From Neptunomonas japonica JAMM 1380 (GTDB lineage Bacteria > Pseudomonadota > Gammaproteobacteria > Pseudomonadales > Balneatricaceae), in NCBI RefSeq assembly GCF_016592555.1, contig NZ_AP014546.1, positions 124,001 to 188,000 of the forward strand: a stretch of 64,000 nt of DNA, given 5' to 3'. This document shows, one piece after another, positions 1 to 9,330 of the stretch. The notes beneath the pieces were generated by a model. The model had not been told where the DNA came from. It saw only the letters and a list, made by a program, of their open reading frames with translations, and searched no databases. Position numbers and translations under genes: made by a program. Numbering within the stretch: the stretch's first letter is position 1; each line of letters starts with the position of its first letter.

Positions 1-381
1 TGAGCCTATGCACAGGCCTCGGTCCCAATGGTTTCGCCAGCGTTGACTCGGCATTTTACTGCGATATTCAAAGCCAATAGGGCGAAAGAACAGAGCAAAC
101 AATACCAGTAGCATCGCCCAGTAAAAGCCAGAAAATGCTGTGGCATATACGAGTGGCCAGGCGGCAAAGAGCGCCCCGCCGGCTGTCACAAACCAGACTT
201 GGTTACCGTCCCAGTGTGGCGCTATGGTGTTAATAATGACACGGCGTTCAGTATCCGTTTTGCCGAGCAAAGGTAGCAACATAGCAGCACCAAGGTCAAA
301 ACCGTCGGTAATAGCAAAACCAATCAATAAAATGCCAACAAGTAACCACCACACTAGTCGCAGAGTTTCGTAATCAAACAT
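1..381 (-). CDS. cydB: Cytochrome bd ubiquinol oxidase subunit II (N-terminal part)
   Basis: Partner of CydA in the quinol-oxidising, oxygen-reducing bd terminal oxidase of the inner membrane. Only the first 127 codons are present; the gene runs off the left edge. The translation opens [16 protein letters not shown], then a glycine-rich [11 protein letters not shown] stretch and an [13 protein letters not shown] motif, all typical of CydB, with hydrophobic membrane segments on both sides. The start is the ATG at 381, preceded by GGGAGGA, and it overlaps the 3' end of cydA by 8 nt, which implies translational coupling. Confidence 0.95.
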   Translation of the reverse strand, partial: MFDYETLRLVWWLLVGILLIGFAITDGFDLGAAMLLPLLGKTDTERRVIINTIAPHWDGNQVWFVTAGGALFAAWPLVYATAFSGFYWAMLLVLFALFFRPIGFEYRSKMPSQRWRNHWDRGLCIGS

Positions 382-1948
382 GCTGCAGTCCTCCCTGTTG
401 TTCGTTGTCGTAGCGGCCAGTTTCTAATGCACTTGGGCCTTTGCGGATATACTTCACCATTAAGTAAACTTCGATAACTAGAAATAGTGAGTAAAGGCTG
501 ACAAAGCCTGCAATGCTCATCCATAAATCAGTTTCAGTGAGGTTCGATGTGGCTACATAGGTGGGTAGGATTTCACCAATGGCCCAAGGTTGGCGGCCAA
601 ACTCTGCGATAAACCAGCCAGTTTCAATCGCAACCCACGGCAGAGGCAAACTGATTAGACAGAGCTTTAACAGCCATGGGGTCTTATGCTCACGGCGTCG
701 TGCAGTGAAGTAAAAAGCTGCCGCGAAGGTTAGTAGCATGGTAAAGCCTGATGCCACCATAATACGGAAGGTCCAAAAAATGGGTGCCACCTGCGGAATA
801 GTATCTCGGGCAGCCGCTTTGATCTGCGTCTCGCTTGCATCGACAACATTTTCGGTAAAACGCTTTAATAGTAACCCATAGCCGAGATCATCACTTACGG
901 CACTAAATGCGGCACGGTTTTCAGCATTGTCTTCACCATTGCGTAGTTTCTGTAGTAAACCATAGGCGATCATCCCGTTACGAATGCGCACTTCACTGGC
1001 AGCAATTAAGTCTTTTATGCCAGTAACCTCTGTATCGGTGGAGCGGGTAGCTATCAAGCCCAGTAAATAGGGAATTCGCACCGCGTAATCTGTGGTTTGG
1101 TTTTCCTGATCAGGTAAGCCAACGAGAGTAAATGCGGCAGGCGCTGGGTGTGTTTCCCATTCAGATTCGATGGCCGCTAATTTTACTTTTTGCACATCGC
1201 CGACCTCATAGCCACTTTCATCGCCAAGAATGATGACCGATATAATAGAAGCTAGGCCAAAGGCTGAAGCAATTGCAAAGGAGCGCCGAGCAAAACCTAC
1301 ATCTTTATTACGTAACAGGTAGAGAGCACTGATCGACAGCACAAACATGGCGCCGGTGACATAGCCTGCTGATACGGTATGCACAAACTTGACTTGCGCA
1401 ACCGGATTAAAAATCACTTCTGTAAAGCTCTCCATCTCCATACGCATGGTTTCAAAGTTGAAATAAGCGCCAACAGGGTTCTGCATCCAGCCATTAGCGA
1501 TAAGAATCCACAGGGCAGAGAAATTGGAGCCGATGGCAACTAGCCAGGTGACTGAAAGATGCTGCACTCGAGAGAGGCGGTCCCAACCGAAGAAGAACAA
1601 ACCAATAAAGGTGGATTCTAAAAAGAAAGCCATGAGGCCTTCTATGGCCAGTGGTGCACCAAAAACATCACCCACATAATGTGAATAGTAGGCCCAGTTA
1701 GTGCCAAATTGAAACTCCATGGTTAGGCCGGTAGTCACGCCTAGTGCGAAGTTGATACCAAAGAGTTTTCCCCAGAAACGGGTCATGTCTTTGTAGATTT
1801 GCTTGTTGGTCATCACGTAAACGGATTCCATGATAGCCAACATAAATGACAACCCTAAAGTTAGGGGGACAAATAAAAAGTGATACAACGCTGTTAGGGC
1901 AAACTGCCAGCGGGAAAGCTCCACAACTGTTTCGGAAACCATAAACAA
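374..1948 (-). CDS. cydA: Cytochrome bd ubiquinol oxidase subunit I
   Basis: Heme-bearing subunit of cytochrome bd: it oxidises quinol on the periplasmic side and reduces oxygen with high affinity. At 524 residues it has family length. Visible marks are the N-terminal [13 protein letters not shown] segment with the conserved heme-ligand His, EFQFGTNW, the GWMQNPVG stretch, and [13 protein letters not shown] near the C-terminus. The Q-loop after [14 protein letters not shown] is the long, E. coli-like form. It is followed by cydB with an 8-nt overlap. The 257 bp upstream (1949-2205) must hold the promoter; I could not identify a convincing FNR or ArcA site there. No cydX-type small gene is visible, as the region after cydB is outside the window. 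Confidence 0.97.
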   Translation of the reverse strand: MFMVSETVVELSRWQFALTALYHFLFVPLTLGLSFMLAIMESVYVMTNKQIYKDMTRFWGKLFGINFALGVTTGLTMEFQFGTNWAYYSHYVGDVFGAPLAIEGLMAFFLESTFIGLFFFGWDRLSRVQHLSVTWLVAIGSNFSALWILIANGWMQNPVGAYFNFETMRMEMESFTEVIFNPVAQVKFVHTVSAGYVTGAMFVLSISALYLLRNKDVGFARRSFAIASAFGLASIISVIILGDESGYEVGDVQKVKLAAIESEWETHPAPAAFTLVGLPDQENQTTDYAVRIPYLLGLIATRSTDTEVTGIKDLIAASEVRIRNGMIAYGLLQKLRNGEDNAENRAAFSAVSDDLGYGLLLKRFTENVVDASETQIKAAARDTIPQVAPIFWTFRIMVASGFTMLLTFAAAFYFTARRREHKTPWLLKLCLISLPLPWVAIETGWFIAEFGRQPWAIGEILPTYVATSNLTETDLWMSIAGFVSLYSLFLVIEVYLMVKYIRKGPSALETGRYDNEQQGGLQHV

Positions 1949-2205
1949 TGACCTTTTATCAAATGTAAATCTGGCTTATGCCGGAAGTAGTGAACAATGG
2001 CTGCTCAGCAATAAGCCGAGCATCTTACTCAAGTATTAGCATAAGCTGTGCCAGTTTCTTTACGTCTTCAAAAGTGCTTAAAAGCCTGCTAACCATGATG
2101 TATTTATAGCAGGAACGTAGGGTTTTGATAAGACGATGTCAATTCTGGCATTTCTTGCCTTAAAATTGACTAAAATGACAACTTAGTAGTGGTTTAAACA
2201 AACAG

Positions 2206-3516
2206 CTAAATAGGCGTATAGCCTTCAAGCATTACGTCGTAAACAGGCCTTATTAGTGATTTTTCCATTACCCAAGCCAGTTGGCTTTTCTTCAAAGGAT
2301 CAACCACTTCAAAAGGTAGTGCGGTGACAGGTTGCATGCTGTAGTCGAACTCCCAAAGCATCGCGTGACCAACATCAAGAATCATTGGGCAAGAGGTGTA
2401 ACCACTCCACCGGGCTGTCATGGGTTCTTCACGCATAAGTGATGTGAGGTTTTTAGCGACAACAGGGAGTTGTGCCTTTACTGACGCTGCTGTTTTTCCT
2501 ATGGGTGTGCCAACCGTGTCACCTAGGCCGAAAATGTTTGGATAGCGTTTGTGCTGCAAGCTGTATTGGTCGACCTCAAGATAGCCTTTGAACTTGCTGT
2601 TGTCTGCCAGTACTGAATTGCGAACAACAGGAATGGCAGACATAGGAGGTACAATATGTATGAAGTCCCATGGTTGTGCTTGAGTGCCGTTGGGTGTTGC
2701 AAACCATGCTTGCTTACTCTGGCTGTCAATGGCTTTAAGCTCATGTAGGTAGTGCGCCGTTATTTGCCGCTCTTGCCAGATCTCTTGAAGACGATTATCG
2801 AATACTTCAACGGCAAATAGGCTGTTTTCGGCTGTCATGTAATTGATGTTAAACTGCTCTCTTTTACCTCCTTGGCGAACGAAATACTCTACCAAATTAG
2901 TTGCTTTCATCGGAGCGCCTGCACACTTCATTGCACCATGTGGGCGGGTAAAAACACCCTCTCCACCGTTGGATTGAGCAAATTTTAATGCTTGCTGGTG
3001 GCTGGCAATACCTGCCTCAGGGCTCAAGTAAATGCTGGCAACCCCATCTTTTCCTATCTGCTGGGTATCCAGACCTTCTATTAAATCGTAGCGTAACTCT
3101 AAGCCAGTAGCGACAATCAGGTAGTCGTAGTTAATAGTATCGTTTTGATTAGTGCGCACCCGGTTATGGTCAGGATCAAACTCACTAATTTCAGCGGTTA
3201 CCCATTTTATATCAGTGTTTATGTATTGTTGGTTGCTACTTACTACATCTGCTTGGGTCTTATAAGCCCCGGCTAACAAGAGCGTTTGCCCAGGTTGATA
3301 CCAATGATACGGACGAGGATCAACGACAGTGATGTGGGCGCCTTTTAAATACATTTGGAGTTTGTTGGCGATGCCTATGCCAGCAGCACCACCTCCGGCG
3401 ATGAGTATGCGGGCTTTAGTTTCTAGTTTGCTTAGCTCCCAGCCTAAAATGCCTGCAGCTGAGGCGGCACCAAGTGAAGCACCTGTTATAAGAAGGTTAC
3501 GTCGGCTAATGGACAT
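2206..3516 (-). CDS. sqr: Tat-exported FAD-dependent sulfide:quinone oxidoreductase-type protein
   Basis: Flavoprotein predicted to oxidise sulfide to polysulfide or zero-valent sulfur and pass electrons to quinone. An N-terminal twin-arginine signal (SRRNLLITGASLG, then a hydrophobic stretch) precedes a Rossmann FAD motif GGGAAGIG at residues 41-48. Two cysteines expected for the redox-active pair are at 198 (KCAGAPMK) and 376 (YTSCPMILD), and the second FAD motif FGLGD is at 329-333. Length (436) and the C-terminal WEFDYSMQP...PF region resemble type II SQR more than flavocytochrome FccB, although a Tat signal is more typical of FccB. The gene lies downstream of the rhodanese and DsrE-like genes but after a terminator (3763-3791), so it probably has its own promoter in the 283-bp gap. 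The distinction between SQR and a related sulfide dehydrogenase is not certain. Confidence 0.8.
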   Translation of the reverse strand: MSISRRNLLITGASLGAASAAGILGWELSKLETKARILIAGGGAAGIGIANKLQMYLKGAHITVVDPRPYHWYQPGQTLLLAGAYKTQADVVSSNQQYINTDIKWVTAEISEFDPDHNRVRTNQNDTINYDYLIVATGLELRYDLIEGLDTQQIGKDGVASIYLSPEAGIASHQQALKFAQSNGGEGVFTRPHGAMKCAGAPMKATNLVEYFVRQGGKREQFNINYMTAENSLFAVEVFDNRLQEIWQERQITAHYLHELKAIDSQSKQAWFATPNGTQAQPWDFIHIVPPMSAIPVVRNSVLADNSKFKGYLEVDQYSLQHKRYPNIFGLGDTVGTPIGKTAASVKAQLPVVAKNLTSLMREEPMTARWSGYTSCPMILDVGHAMLWEFDYSMQPVTALPFEVVDPLKKSQLAWVMEKSLIRPVYDVMLEGYTPI

Positions 3517-3762
3517 AATTATTCACCCTTTTAGTTTGTTGCGATTAAATGGGGTGTGAGTTGTTAGATTATTCACCCTAACTAAAAGATAAAGCATGTG
3601 CTGTGCCACAAAATTTATTCTTTATAGCTTGTTGATAATAAAGGGTTACTTTATTTTTAATGAGCTTGCTGGTATTGATGCAGTAGAGGTGTGCTAAAAA
3701 CGACACAATGAATGTCAGTTCTGACTAAGGAAGATAAGTGCTGCTTTCCGAGTGAGTCATTC

Positions 3763-3791
3763 AAAAAAGCGGGCTCTGTTAAGAAGAGCCC
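3763..3791 (-). terminator. Rho-independent terminator after rhodanese gene
   Basis: Perfect 7-bp stem (3771-3777 with 3785-3791, arm GGGCTCT) with a 7-nt loop, followed on the minus strand by GC and six T. It lies 9 bp beyond the stop of the rhodanese gene and separates that transcript from the downstream sqr gene. Confidence 0.85.
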
Positions 3792-3799
3792 TTGAAGTA

Positions 3800-4354
3800 T
3801 TATCTATCTGTTCTGTATATCTTGGTTGGGTTAGGCTTAGCTTTCCAAGGGAGGCCTGCGTTTTGCCAGCCGTTTTTAATCCGCAAGCCAGATTTCTCTC
3901 CCTCTTTTACTTTTGCACCCTGAAAACCATTAATCACATAGCGGGCATTTTTAAAGCCATTTTCTTGTAAGAACTGTGCACTGGGTAAGCCTCGCTCGCT
4001 TCCTGAACGACACATGGTAATGATAGTGGCACTTTCATCCAGCCCTTGCGCGGTTAATGCGGCTTTTATTTGGCTAATGAAGTCTGGATTTTTATAAAGG
4101 CGAAATCGCTTTTTCTTGGTGTCCCACTGGGAGCGGTCGACCATTAAATAAGGGATGTTAAGATCTACTTCATCGGTGAACCCAATGAACATGATCTCTA
4201 CTGGATCACGAACATCAATGAAGAGAACATTCTCGCTTTGCTTTATCAGTGTTTGAGTGTCTTGTGGGCTAATGCCTATTTCATTGGCGTTAGCAGCGTA
4301 TATGGGTAGCGCCAATGCTGTTGCAAGTAGGGTGCGAATAATTAGGTGTTTCAT
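3800..4354 (-). CDS. Exported rhodanese-domain protein
   Basis: Sulfurtransferase-type protein predicted to carry sulfane sulfur as a cysteine persulfide in the periplasm. A signal peptide covers roughly residues 1-23 (ends AANA). A single rhodanese domain follows, with FIDVRDPVE at 45-53 and the active-site loop CRSGSERG starting at Cys115. The start ATG has a GTGAG element about 8 nt upstream. It is 25 bp downstream of the DsrE-like gene, so the two are probably one transcript. Acceptor and donor are not known; SQR encoded next door is the obvious source of sulfane sulfur (inference). Confidence 0.85.
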   Translation of the reverse strand: MKHLIIRTLLATALALPIYAANANEIGISPQDTQTLIKQSENVLFIDVRDPVEIMFIGFTDEVDLNIPYLMVDRSQWDTKKKRFRLYKNPDFISQIKAALTAQGLDESATIITMCRSGSERGLPSAQFLQENGFKNARYVINGFQGAKVKEGEKSGLRIKNGWQNAGLPWKAKPNPTKIYRTDR

Positions 4355-4379
4355 GACAAGTACTCACTATAGACATAAG

Positions 4380-4826
4380 TTAAAAGTTATAAACACGCAC
4401 ACTGCTTGATGACATCATGCTCGCCATTTGTGGTGGTGTAGCAACACTGACATCTTGGCGTAAGTCCTGTTTGCTATGAGTGCTATTGGGTAGGTAAAGC
4501 GCACAAACACTGACATTGCCGCCACTCTTTTGTAATTTAAGCATAAGTTGCTCTGGTGTCACATTACGTGGTTTTAATGTGGCGTTTGATGTGGTTTTCA
4601 GGGCCAAGTCACCAGCCGTATCGCATAAAAGTACGTCGACAGATACGCCTTTCGCTTGCATTGCATTACCTAAAACCATTGCCATACCCTGAGTTTGCAG
4701 CGATGCGCTAGTGAGGATAATGAGTGCTTGATTTGCTTGCGTGGCGCTATCTTCTGCTTGTACCGCTGCGATGGATAAAGAGCCAGCAACTAAGCATGCT
4801 GCAGCAATGTGTTTGATTGATTTCAT
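4380..4826 (-). CDS. Exported DsrE-family protein
   Basis: Small DsrE/DsrF-fold protein, the family of sulfur-relay proteins that hold persulfides on cysteine. The translation has a clear signal peptide (MKSIKHIAAACLVAGSLSIAAVQA), then ALIILTSASLQTQGMAMVLGNAMQAKG, characteristic of DsrE-like proteins. Two cysteines follow the signal peptide, in LLCDTAGD and VSVCALYLP. I place the start at the ATG at 4826 because GAGAA lies 7 nt before it; a GTG at 4838 would add only four residues. First gene of the DsrE-rhodanese unit. Exported DsrE proteins are less well characterised than cytoplasmic ones, so the function beyond sulfur handling is open. Confidence 0.75.
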   Translation of the reverse strand: MKSIKHIAAACLVAGSLSIAAVQAEDSATQANQALIILTSASLQTQGMAMVLGNAMQAKGVSVDVLLCDTAGDLALKTTSNATLKPRNVTPEQLMLKLQKSGGNVSVCALYLPNSTHSKQDLRQDVSVATPPQMASMMSSSSVRVYNF

Positions 4827-4855
4827 ATAAGTTCTCACTATAAAGGTAAAGGCAT

Positions 4856-4891
4856 AAATTAGATATTATTAAATTAGATTTATCTAATATA
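4856..4891 (-). promoter_or_regulatory. Candidate operator upstream of the DsrE-like gene
   Basis: An AT-rich block about 35-65 bp upstream of the DsrE-like start contains a perfect inverted repeat ATTAGA-TTTA-TCTAAT (4873-4888). The 9-mer AAATTAGAT also occurs twice as a direct repeat 15 bp apart (4856-4864 and 4871-4879). Short AT-rich dyads are usual for ArsR-family sulfide or persulfide sensors, but no regulator gene is adjacent, so the binding protein is unknown. Confidence 0.4.
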
Positions 4892-4995
4892 TTAAATTAA
4901 AATAGATCTGTAAAGAGCATAAGTAAGATGCTTATATTTATTGCTAATGGATTGGTGTGGGGCTTTTGTATTACAGCAAAGGGTATGACATGTAC

Positions 4996-5023
4996 AAAAA
5001 AAGACCGCTCTCTGAGAAAGCGG
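4996..5023 (-). terminator. Rho-independent terminator after ATP-grasp gene
   Basis: An imperfect 8-bp stem (one mismatch) at 5005-5023, arm CCGCTTTC on the minus strand, followed by TCTTTTTTT. It is 53 bp past the stop of the ATP-grasp gene and closes the amidase/Ntn-hydrolase/ATP-grasp unit. Confidence 0.75.
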
Positions 5024-5075
5024 CCAAAGGACTAGCTCTAAAGGACTGGTTGAAAAGAACCTGATTGGTCGATAG

Positions 5076-6662
5076 TTAGATCATTTTGCGAACGTTATCA
5101 GTTGGAATGTATGGGATTTCTAATTCATCCAGTGCTTTGTATTCAAACTCTGCGTTAATGGCTCTTACCCATTGATGAGCACGGGGTAGCAATTGACGGT
5201 CATCTGTTTGCATGCGTCCACGTGCAACTAAGATTCCCATGTCTGCTCCTAAGTAGGCATAATCACCGGCATTATAAACCCGTATATAAAAGGCATCCTG
5301 ACCATCACTTACATTGTTCCAGTCGATGCTGTTACGAACAAAGGTGATATTGCCATCGTCGAGCATACGCCAGATACCTGATTGCGGCGCTTTTGTGATT
5401 GAACGTACTTCATCGGTAGTGTGCTTAAGTACAAGCTGTGTCCAACTACCAAAATCTGACCAGCGTTTTTGAATCTCATCTACATCAATTTCAAAGTCGA
5501 CATCCATGAATTCAAGCAGATGAAACAGCATTAATGGGATGCCGCCATATTTTGAAGTGACTAAGTTTGTAAGCGGGCTGGCGCCACTGATGCGAGGGTT
5601 GATTTCCCCTAGGTACACTTCACCGTCATCGGTGTCGACGAGGTAATCAAAGCAGAAAGTGCCGCGATAACCTGTTTCGTAGAGCTTGTCCCCCATGGCC
5701 TTAACCATGCTGATAATTTTATCGCGCTGAGCGCCTTGTAGGATCTCAGGGAAAATATCATTACCACACCAACCGCCTTTATACGGTGTTAACTCTTGGT
5801 AACCGGTGATGTCTGTTTGTAGTGGCCCAACCATGGTACCGCAACGGGTAGCAACGGCTTCAACAGTGCCGGGGATGTGATTAATATATTTCATCACCTT
5901 GAGCGTTTCGCCAACCACTTTATCGGCTACTTTATCCCAATCAGCTTCATTGCTAATGAAATAGGTTGTTTTGCCGGAGTCGCCATATGGGGTTTGTACA
6001 ACTAGTTTTTCTCCAAGCTTACTTTCAGCGGCTAAGGCACTTAGCTCTTGATAGCTGGAGGCTTTTACATCAACAATGTTAGGGGCGCTAGCGACGCCTG
6101 CTTCGTTAGCGAGTTGAGTGGTGACAATCTTAGAGTCTAGACGAGTGCGCAGCTCGGCAGGAGGCAGCGCAATATCAACACCGAGTTGCTTGGCAATCTC
6201 TTCGGTTTTTTCATCGAACATAACGGTCAGTATTTTGCCTTTACCGCCGTTTCTCTGGAATAAGTCGACAGATTCTTTATGGCTTAACAGGTAATTGACC
6301 ATATCCTCCATCGACTGAAACTCTCTTTCAGTGTTTTGTTCTGGGTTGGTAACGCGGAAGTGGCCACCGTCAAACGAGTCGAAATGGGTAATATACTTAA
6401 AACCTTGTATCCATTGTCCTAAGCCAAGAATGTTGTAGGCCGTTGGCGAAACGAAGTAGATAGGCGTGGTGTTCTTACGGAAAAAACGATAAATGTCGGA
6501 TAAACCGCGAAGCTTTTCTGGCGTACTCATAATTACGTCCTCATTATTATTATCTTTAACTAAAATTGTGTTTTCTTCCAGTTCTGTGCCCGCTTTCTGC
6601 GGGAAAATAGATCTGAAAATACGGGTCGGTAATGATGTTATTTTTATTATCAAAGAGGTCAT
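5076..6662 (-). CDS. ATP-grasp domain protein (carboxylate-amine ligase-like)
   Basis: Predicted ATP-dependent ligase that activates a carboxylate as acyl-phosphate; substrate unknown. ATP-grasp marks are RTRLDSKIVTTQLANEAGV near 172-190, the glycine-rich VVQTPYGDSGKTT at 221-233, and the metal-binding EINPRISG at 353-360. It lacks a biotin-carboxylase partner (no BCCP or carboxyltransferase genes nearby), so an annotation as biotin carboxylase would be misleading. The long start has GGAG only 4 nt upstream. The ATG at 6530 (MSTPEKLRGL) has GAGGA 7 nt upstream and removes a 44-residue, low-complexity N-terminus, so it may be the real start (484 aa). Last gene of a unit with amidase and Ntn-hydrolase genes. 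Confidence 0.75.
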   Translation of the reverse strand: MTSLIIKITSLPTRIFRSIFPQKAGTELEENTILVKDNNNEDVIMSTPEKLRGLSDIYRFFRKNTTPIYFVSPTAYNILGLGQWIQGFKYITHFDSFDGGHFRVTNPEQNTEREFQSMEDMVNYLLSHKESVDLFQRNGGKGKILTVMFDEKTEEIAKQLGVDIALPPAELRTRLDSKIVTTQLANEAGVASAPNIVDVKASSYQELSALAAESKLGEKLVVQTPYGDSGKTTYFISNEADWDKVADKVVGETLKVMKYINHIPGTVEAVATRCGTMVGPLQTDITGYQELTPYKGGWCGNDIFPEILQGAQRDKIISMVKAMGDKLYETGYRGTFCFDYLVDTDDGEVYLGEINPRISGASPLTNLVTSKYGGIPLMLFHLLEFMDVDFEIDVDEIQKRWSDFGSWTQLVLKHTTDEVRSITKAPQSGIWRMLDDGNITFVRNSIDWNNVSDGQDAFYIRVYNAGDYAYLGADMGILVARGRMQTDDRQLLPRAHQWVRAINAEFEYKALDELEIPYIPTDNVRKMI

Positions 6663-6711
6663 GCAGCTCCGTCAGTGTTCTTTATTTTTTAAAAAGCAGA
6701 GGCTTATCTTG

Positions 6712-7734
6712 TTAGGCATACTTAATATCCAGTGTTTGTTCGGGAAAGTGGTCGAATGTTAGGTTTAAGATGTGTTGAGGCCAGATGTAGCTGACATGCC
6801 CTGTTGCTGGCTTATACACCGCTGTGTATAACGTCCCCGAAGCATTACTGTCGTGAGGGCGGTATAACGGTGTGTGTAAAAATTGTGTGACAGAGTGTGC
6901 TAAAGAGGTTTCATTGTTGGCATTAATCCAGTTAAGCGCTTCTAGTCTGGTGCCTGAGTCTTTAAGAAACAGAGGCTTGCCTGTTTCAATAGGATCTTGG
7001 TGGTTGGTGGATGTAGATTCTTGTGTAACCAGTGGATCTCTATCTGGAGCGATCATTACGGTGGCATGGTTTCCATGTTTGTCGAGTAAGGCGATATTGT
7101 AATCAAGATGCACAGGGACCCTGTTTAGTACGGCAATAGCATCCTCGACGCTAAGACATGTTTCCAATATGTATCTAACAACAAGTGTAATACCGAAACC
7201 TTTGCCTTCGACTAAGCGCCCTCCGTAATTAATGGAAATAGCTAGGCCGTCATCATTAATGCCATCCAACACTCCCCACACGCAATCTGCCATCGCAATG
7301 ACATGTTTGTCGAGCCACTTGCTCCGTAAAATGGTGCCTTCGCATAAAAATGCAGGGAAGTCATAATTACGGATCAGTGCCGTTTGCTCTTTTTTATAGA
7401 TCAGTTGAGAGCAGGCAGAATAAAAGGTTGGAGGGCAGTACAAGCTAAGAAACCTGGCTTGCAGATCATCACAGTTTAGTAGTTTTAAAATGTCTTGATA
7501 GAGTGGGTAAAGCTCTGGCATGTACGCTTGTAAAGCAGAAATACATTCCAAATAACTAGGACGTGCCTCTTCCCCTTCATCCAGATACCAAGCACGGTAA
7601 GCAGGCCAGTTTTTGTTAAATAACTGGCTAAATTTATCGCCTGGTGATACTTCATTTATCACGTCAAACTGCAGATTTCTCACTAAGGTACTGTCTCCGT
7701 ACTTCTTGTTTGGCTGATTTAATACTCGGGTCAT
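6712..7734 (-). CDS. C45-family autoproteolytic Ntn-hydrolase / acyltransferase-like protein
   Basis: Member of the N-terminal-nucleophile group that includes isopenicillin N acyltransferase and acid-ceramidase-like amidases. These enzymes cleave themselves to expose a catalytic Cys and then hydrolyse or form amide bonds. The likely nucleophile is Cys108 in YSACSQLIY, followed at the usual distance by RNYDF (122-126). NYGGRLVEGKGFGITLVVRYILETC further on fits the family core. No signal peptide is seen, so it is predicted cytoplasmic. It sits 20 bp after the amidase gene and 49 bp before the ATP-grasp gene, so all three are probably co-transcribed. Substrate is unknown; the pairing with an amidase and a ligase points to an amide-linked small molecule. 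Confidence 0.7.
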   Translation of the reverse strand: MTRVLNQPNKKYGDSTLVRNLQFDVINEVSPGDKFSQLFNKNWPAYRAWYLDEGEEARPSYLECISALQAYMPELYPLYQDILKLLNCDDLQARFLSLYCPPTFYSACSQLIYKKEQTALIRNYDFPAFLCEGTILRSKWLDKHVIAMADCVWGVLDGINDDGLAISINYGGRLVEGKGFGITLVVRYILETCLSVEDAIAVLNRVPVHLDYNIALLDKHGNHATVMIAPDRDPLVTQESTSTNHQDPIETGKPLFLKDSGTRLEALNWINANNETSLAHSVTQFLHTPLYRPHDSNASGTLYTAVYKPATGHVSYIWPQHILNLTFDHFPEQTLDIKYA

Positions 7735-7754
7735 TGAGTATGAGTAGAGCGCGG

Positions 7755-9185
7755 TTATTTCGGCGGCTGCTCAGTCAGCTTCTCGTTCAAAGAGTCTTTT
7801 GGAGAGTTGTCCCAACCAATAATGTTTTCAAGCTGCTCGGCGATGTCGAGTACCGAGGCATCACTCCCAACGGGAGCGGCTATTTGAACTGATAAAGGAA
7901 GGTTTTCATCGCCGAGCCCCATAGGGATTACACATGCAGGCATCCCGGTGAGATTGGCATCATAGAGAAAAGACACCCAATCTAGCCAAGGGTTTGTGAT
8001 CTTGGTTGAACCGACATATTTAGGGTAACGACGAGTGTGTTTAAATGCTTCAATGCCTAGTGCAGGAGTCATAAAAAATGAGGACGCATTCCTCTCGAAC
8101 ATAGCAGTGTAAGCGGTATGGATGACTTCACGATGGTCTTCGGCTGCGTTAAATTCATCTTCTGTCAGGCTTGCTCCAAAGTGGAGTGTATCCAAAGTGC
8201 CTTTTTCTAGGCCCTTTAGAGGGGACTCTTTCTTCTTTTGAAAGCTCCATGAGTCGTAATGAGCAGATGTTGCCCAAGCAATAACAGATGAAGGTAGGTG
8301 AGGATGGTCGTAAACGATTTCTGCACCGGCCTCTTCAAGCTTTCTTACTATCCCACGAAAGGTCAGGCGAACATCATCATCGATGGGCGCAAAACCTAAA
8401 TCCTCAGAGATGATTATTTTTTGTCCAGCCAGTGCTAAGGGGTGAAGGGCATGAGCCGATAGGTCATCTAAATAGGCTTTATCTTCGTTGTTAGCAGCGA
8501 CCACGGAGTACATTAAACGCGCATCTGCTACCGTGCGTGCCATTGGGCCGTAGGAAACAATGGTGCTCCATGACGGAAAGCAGGGCTCGCGAGGCACCGC
8601 CTTAAATGAAGGCTTAAAACCTACAATGCCGCAAAATGCTGCAGGGATACGAATCGATCCACCGCCATCACCGCCAAGCGATAACGTGCCCGCCCCTGCC
8701 GCCACGGCTGCACCAGCACCCCCTGAAGAACCTCCGCAGGTGCGTTCAGTATTCCATGGGTTAGAGGTAGTGCCGTATAGCTGTGATGAAGTTGTGCCTG
8801 TTAGGCAGAACTCTGGACATGTGGTTTTAGCGAAGATGACAGCACCGGCATCTTCCAGGCGCTGAACGGCCGCGCTGGTAGCATGAGGCACAAAGTCTTG
8901 TTGAGTACGTGAACCATTAGAGCAAGACACTCCTTCGAGCCACTGTGAGTCTTTGATGGTAATAGGTAGACCGCATAATGGGCCTCCTAAGCCTTCGGCT
9001 AGTAGCTCGTCTGCATGAGCGGCTGCTTTGCGTGCTCGCTCATAGAGCTTGATTGAAAATGGATTATAAGCTTGTGCGACATGCTCTGCATGCTGGATTG
9101 TCTCTTCGAGAAGTTCTTTCGCCGAAATACGGTGAGCGCGCAGATCTGCAACGAGTTCAACAGCTGTTTTATTGCCCAGTTTCAT
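7755..9185 (-). CDS. Amidase-signature-family amidase
   Basis: Ser-cisSer-Lys amidase (AS family), hydrolysing a carboxamide to acid and amine. The Lys is in PITIKDSQWLEGV, the serine-rich signature is CGGSSGGAGAAVAAG, and the nucleophile motif GGDGGGSIRIPAAFCGIVGFKPS follows. The frame is open to an ATG at 9290, but I choose the ATG at 9185 (MKLGNKTAVELV). It has AAGGA 7 nt upstream and aligns with where amidase N-termini normally begin, giving 476 residues. This also leaves 145 bp for promoters shared with the divergent gene at 9331. First gene of the amidase, Ntn-hydrolase, ATP-grasp unit; substrate unknown. Confidence 0.88.
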   Translation of the reverse strand: MKLGNKTAVELVADLRAHRISAKELLEETIQHAEHVAQAYNPFSIKLYERARKAAAHADELLAEGLGGPLCGLPITIKDSQWLEGVSCSNGSRTQQDFVPHATSAAVQRLEDAGAVIFAKTTCPEFCLTGTTSSQLYGTTSNPWNTERTCGGSSGGAGAAVAAGAGTLSLGGDGGGSIRIPAAFCGIVGFKPSFKAVPREPCFPSWSTIVSYGPMARTVADARLMYSVVAANNEDKAYLDDLSAHALHPLALAGQKIIISEDLGFAPIDDDVRLTFRGIVRKLEEAGAEIVYDHPHLPSSVIAWATSAHYDSWSFQKKKESPLKGLEKGTLDTLHFGASLTEDEFNAAEDHREVIHTAYTAMFERNASSFFMTPALGIEAFKHTRRYPKYVGSTKITNPWLDWVSFLYDANLTGMPACVIPMGLGDENLPLSVQIAAPVGSDASVLDIAEQLENIIGWDNSPKDSLNEKLTEQPPK

Positions 9186-9330
9186 CAAGAGTCCTTCATT
9201 ATACTTATTATTAATGGCTTCTGTGTAACCCGCTTGAAGTGCATAGATACTTCGTATTTGCTGGTTGTCGAGCCTTACAACATGCCTCATAATGTAAAAT
9301 CATCTCTCTGAAAAAGCAACACTATGAATC

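Noticed and set aside
2125..2145. FNR-like TTGAT...TCAA near cydA
   Set aside because: The half-sites are too far apart (TTGAT and GTCAA with more than four bases between), and the position is downstream of the sqr stop, on the far side from a useful cydA promoter.
5076..6662. Annotation as biotin carboxylase
   Set aside because: Only the ATP-grasp fold is supported; there is no BCCP, carboxyltransferase or accC-like partner gene nearby.
9197..9204. TATAAT on the minus strand upstream of the amidase start
   Set aside because: It is only about 12 nt from the ATG, so a transcript starting there would lack the AAGGA ribosome-binding site.
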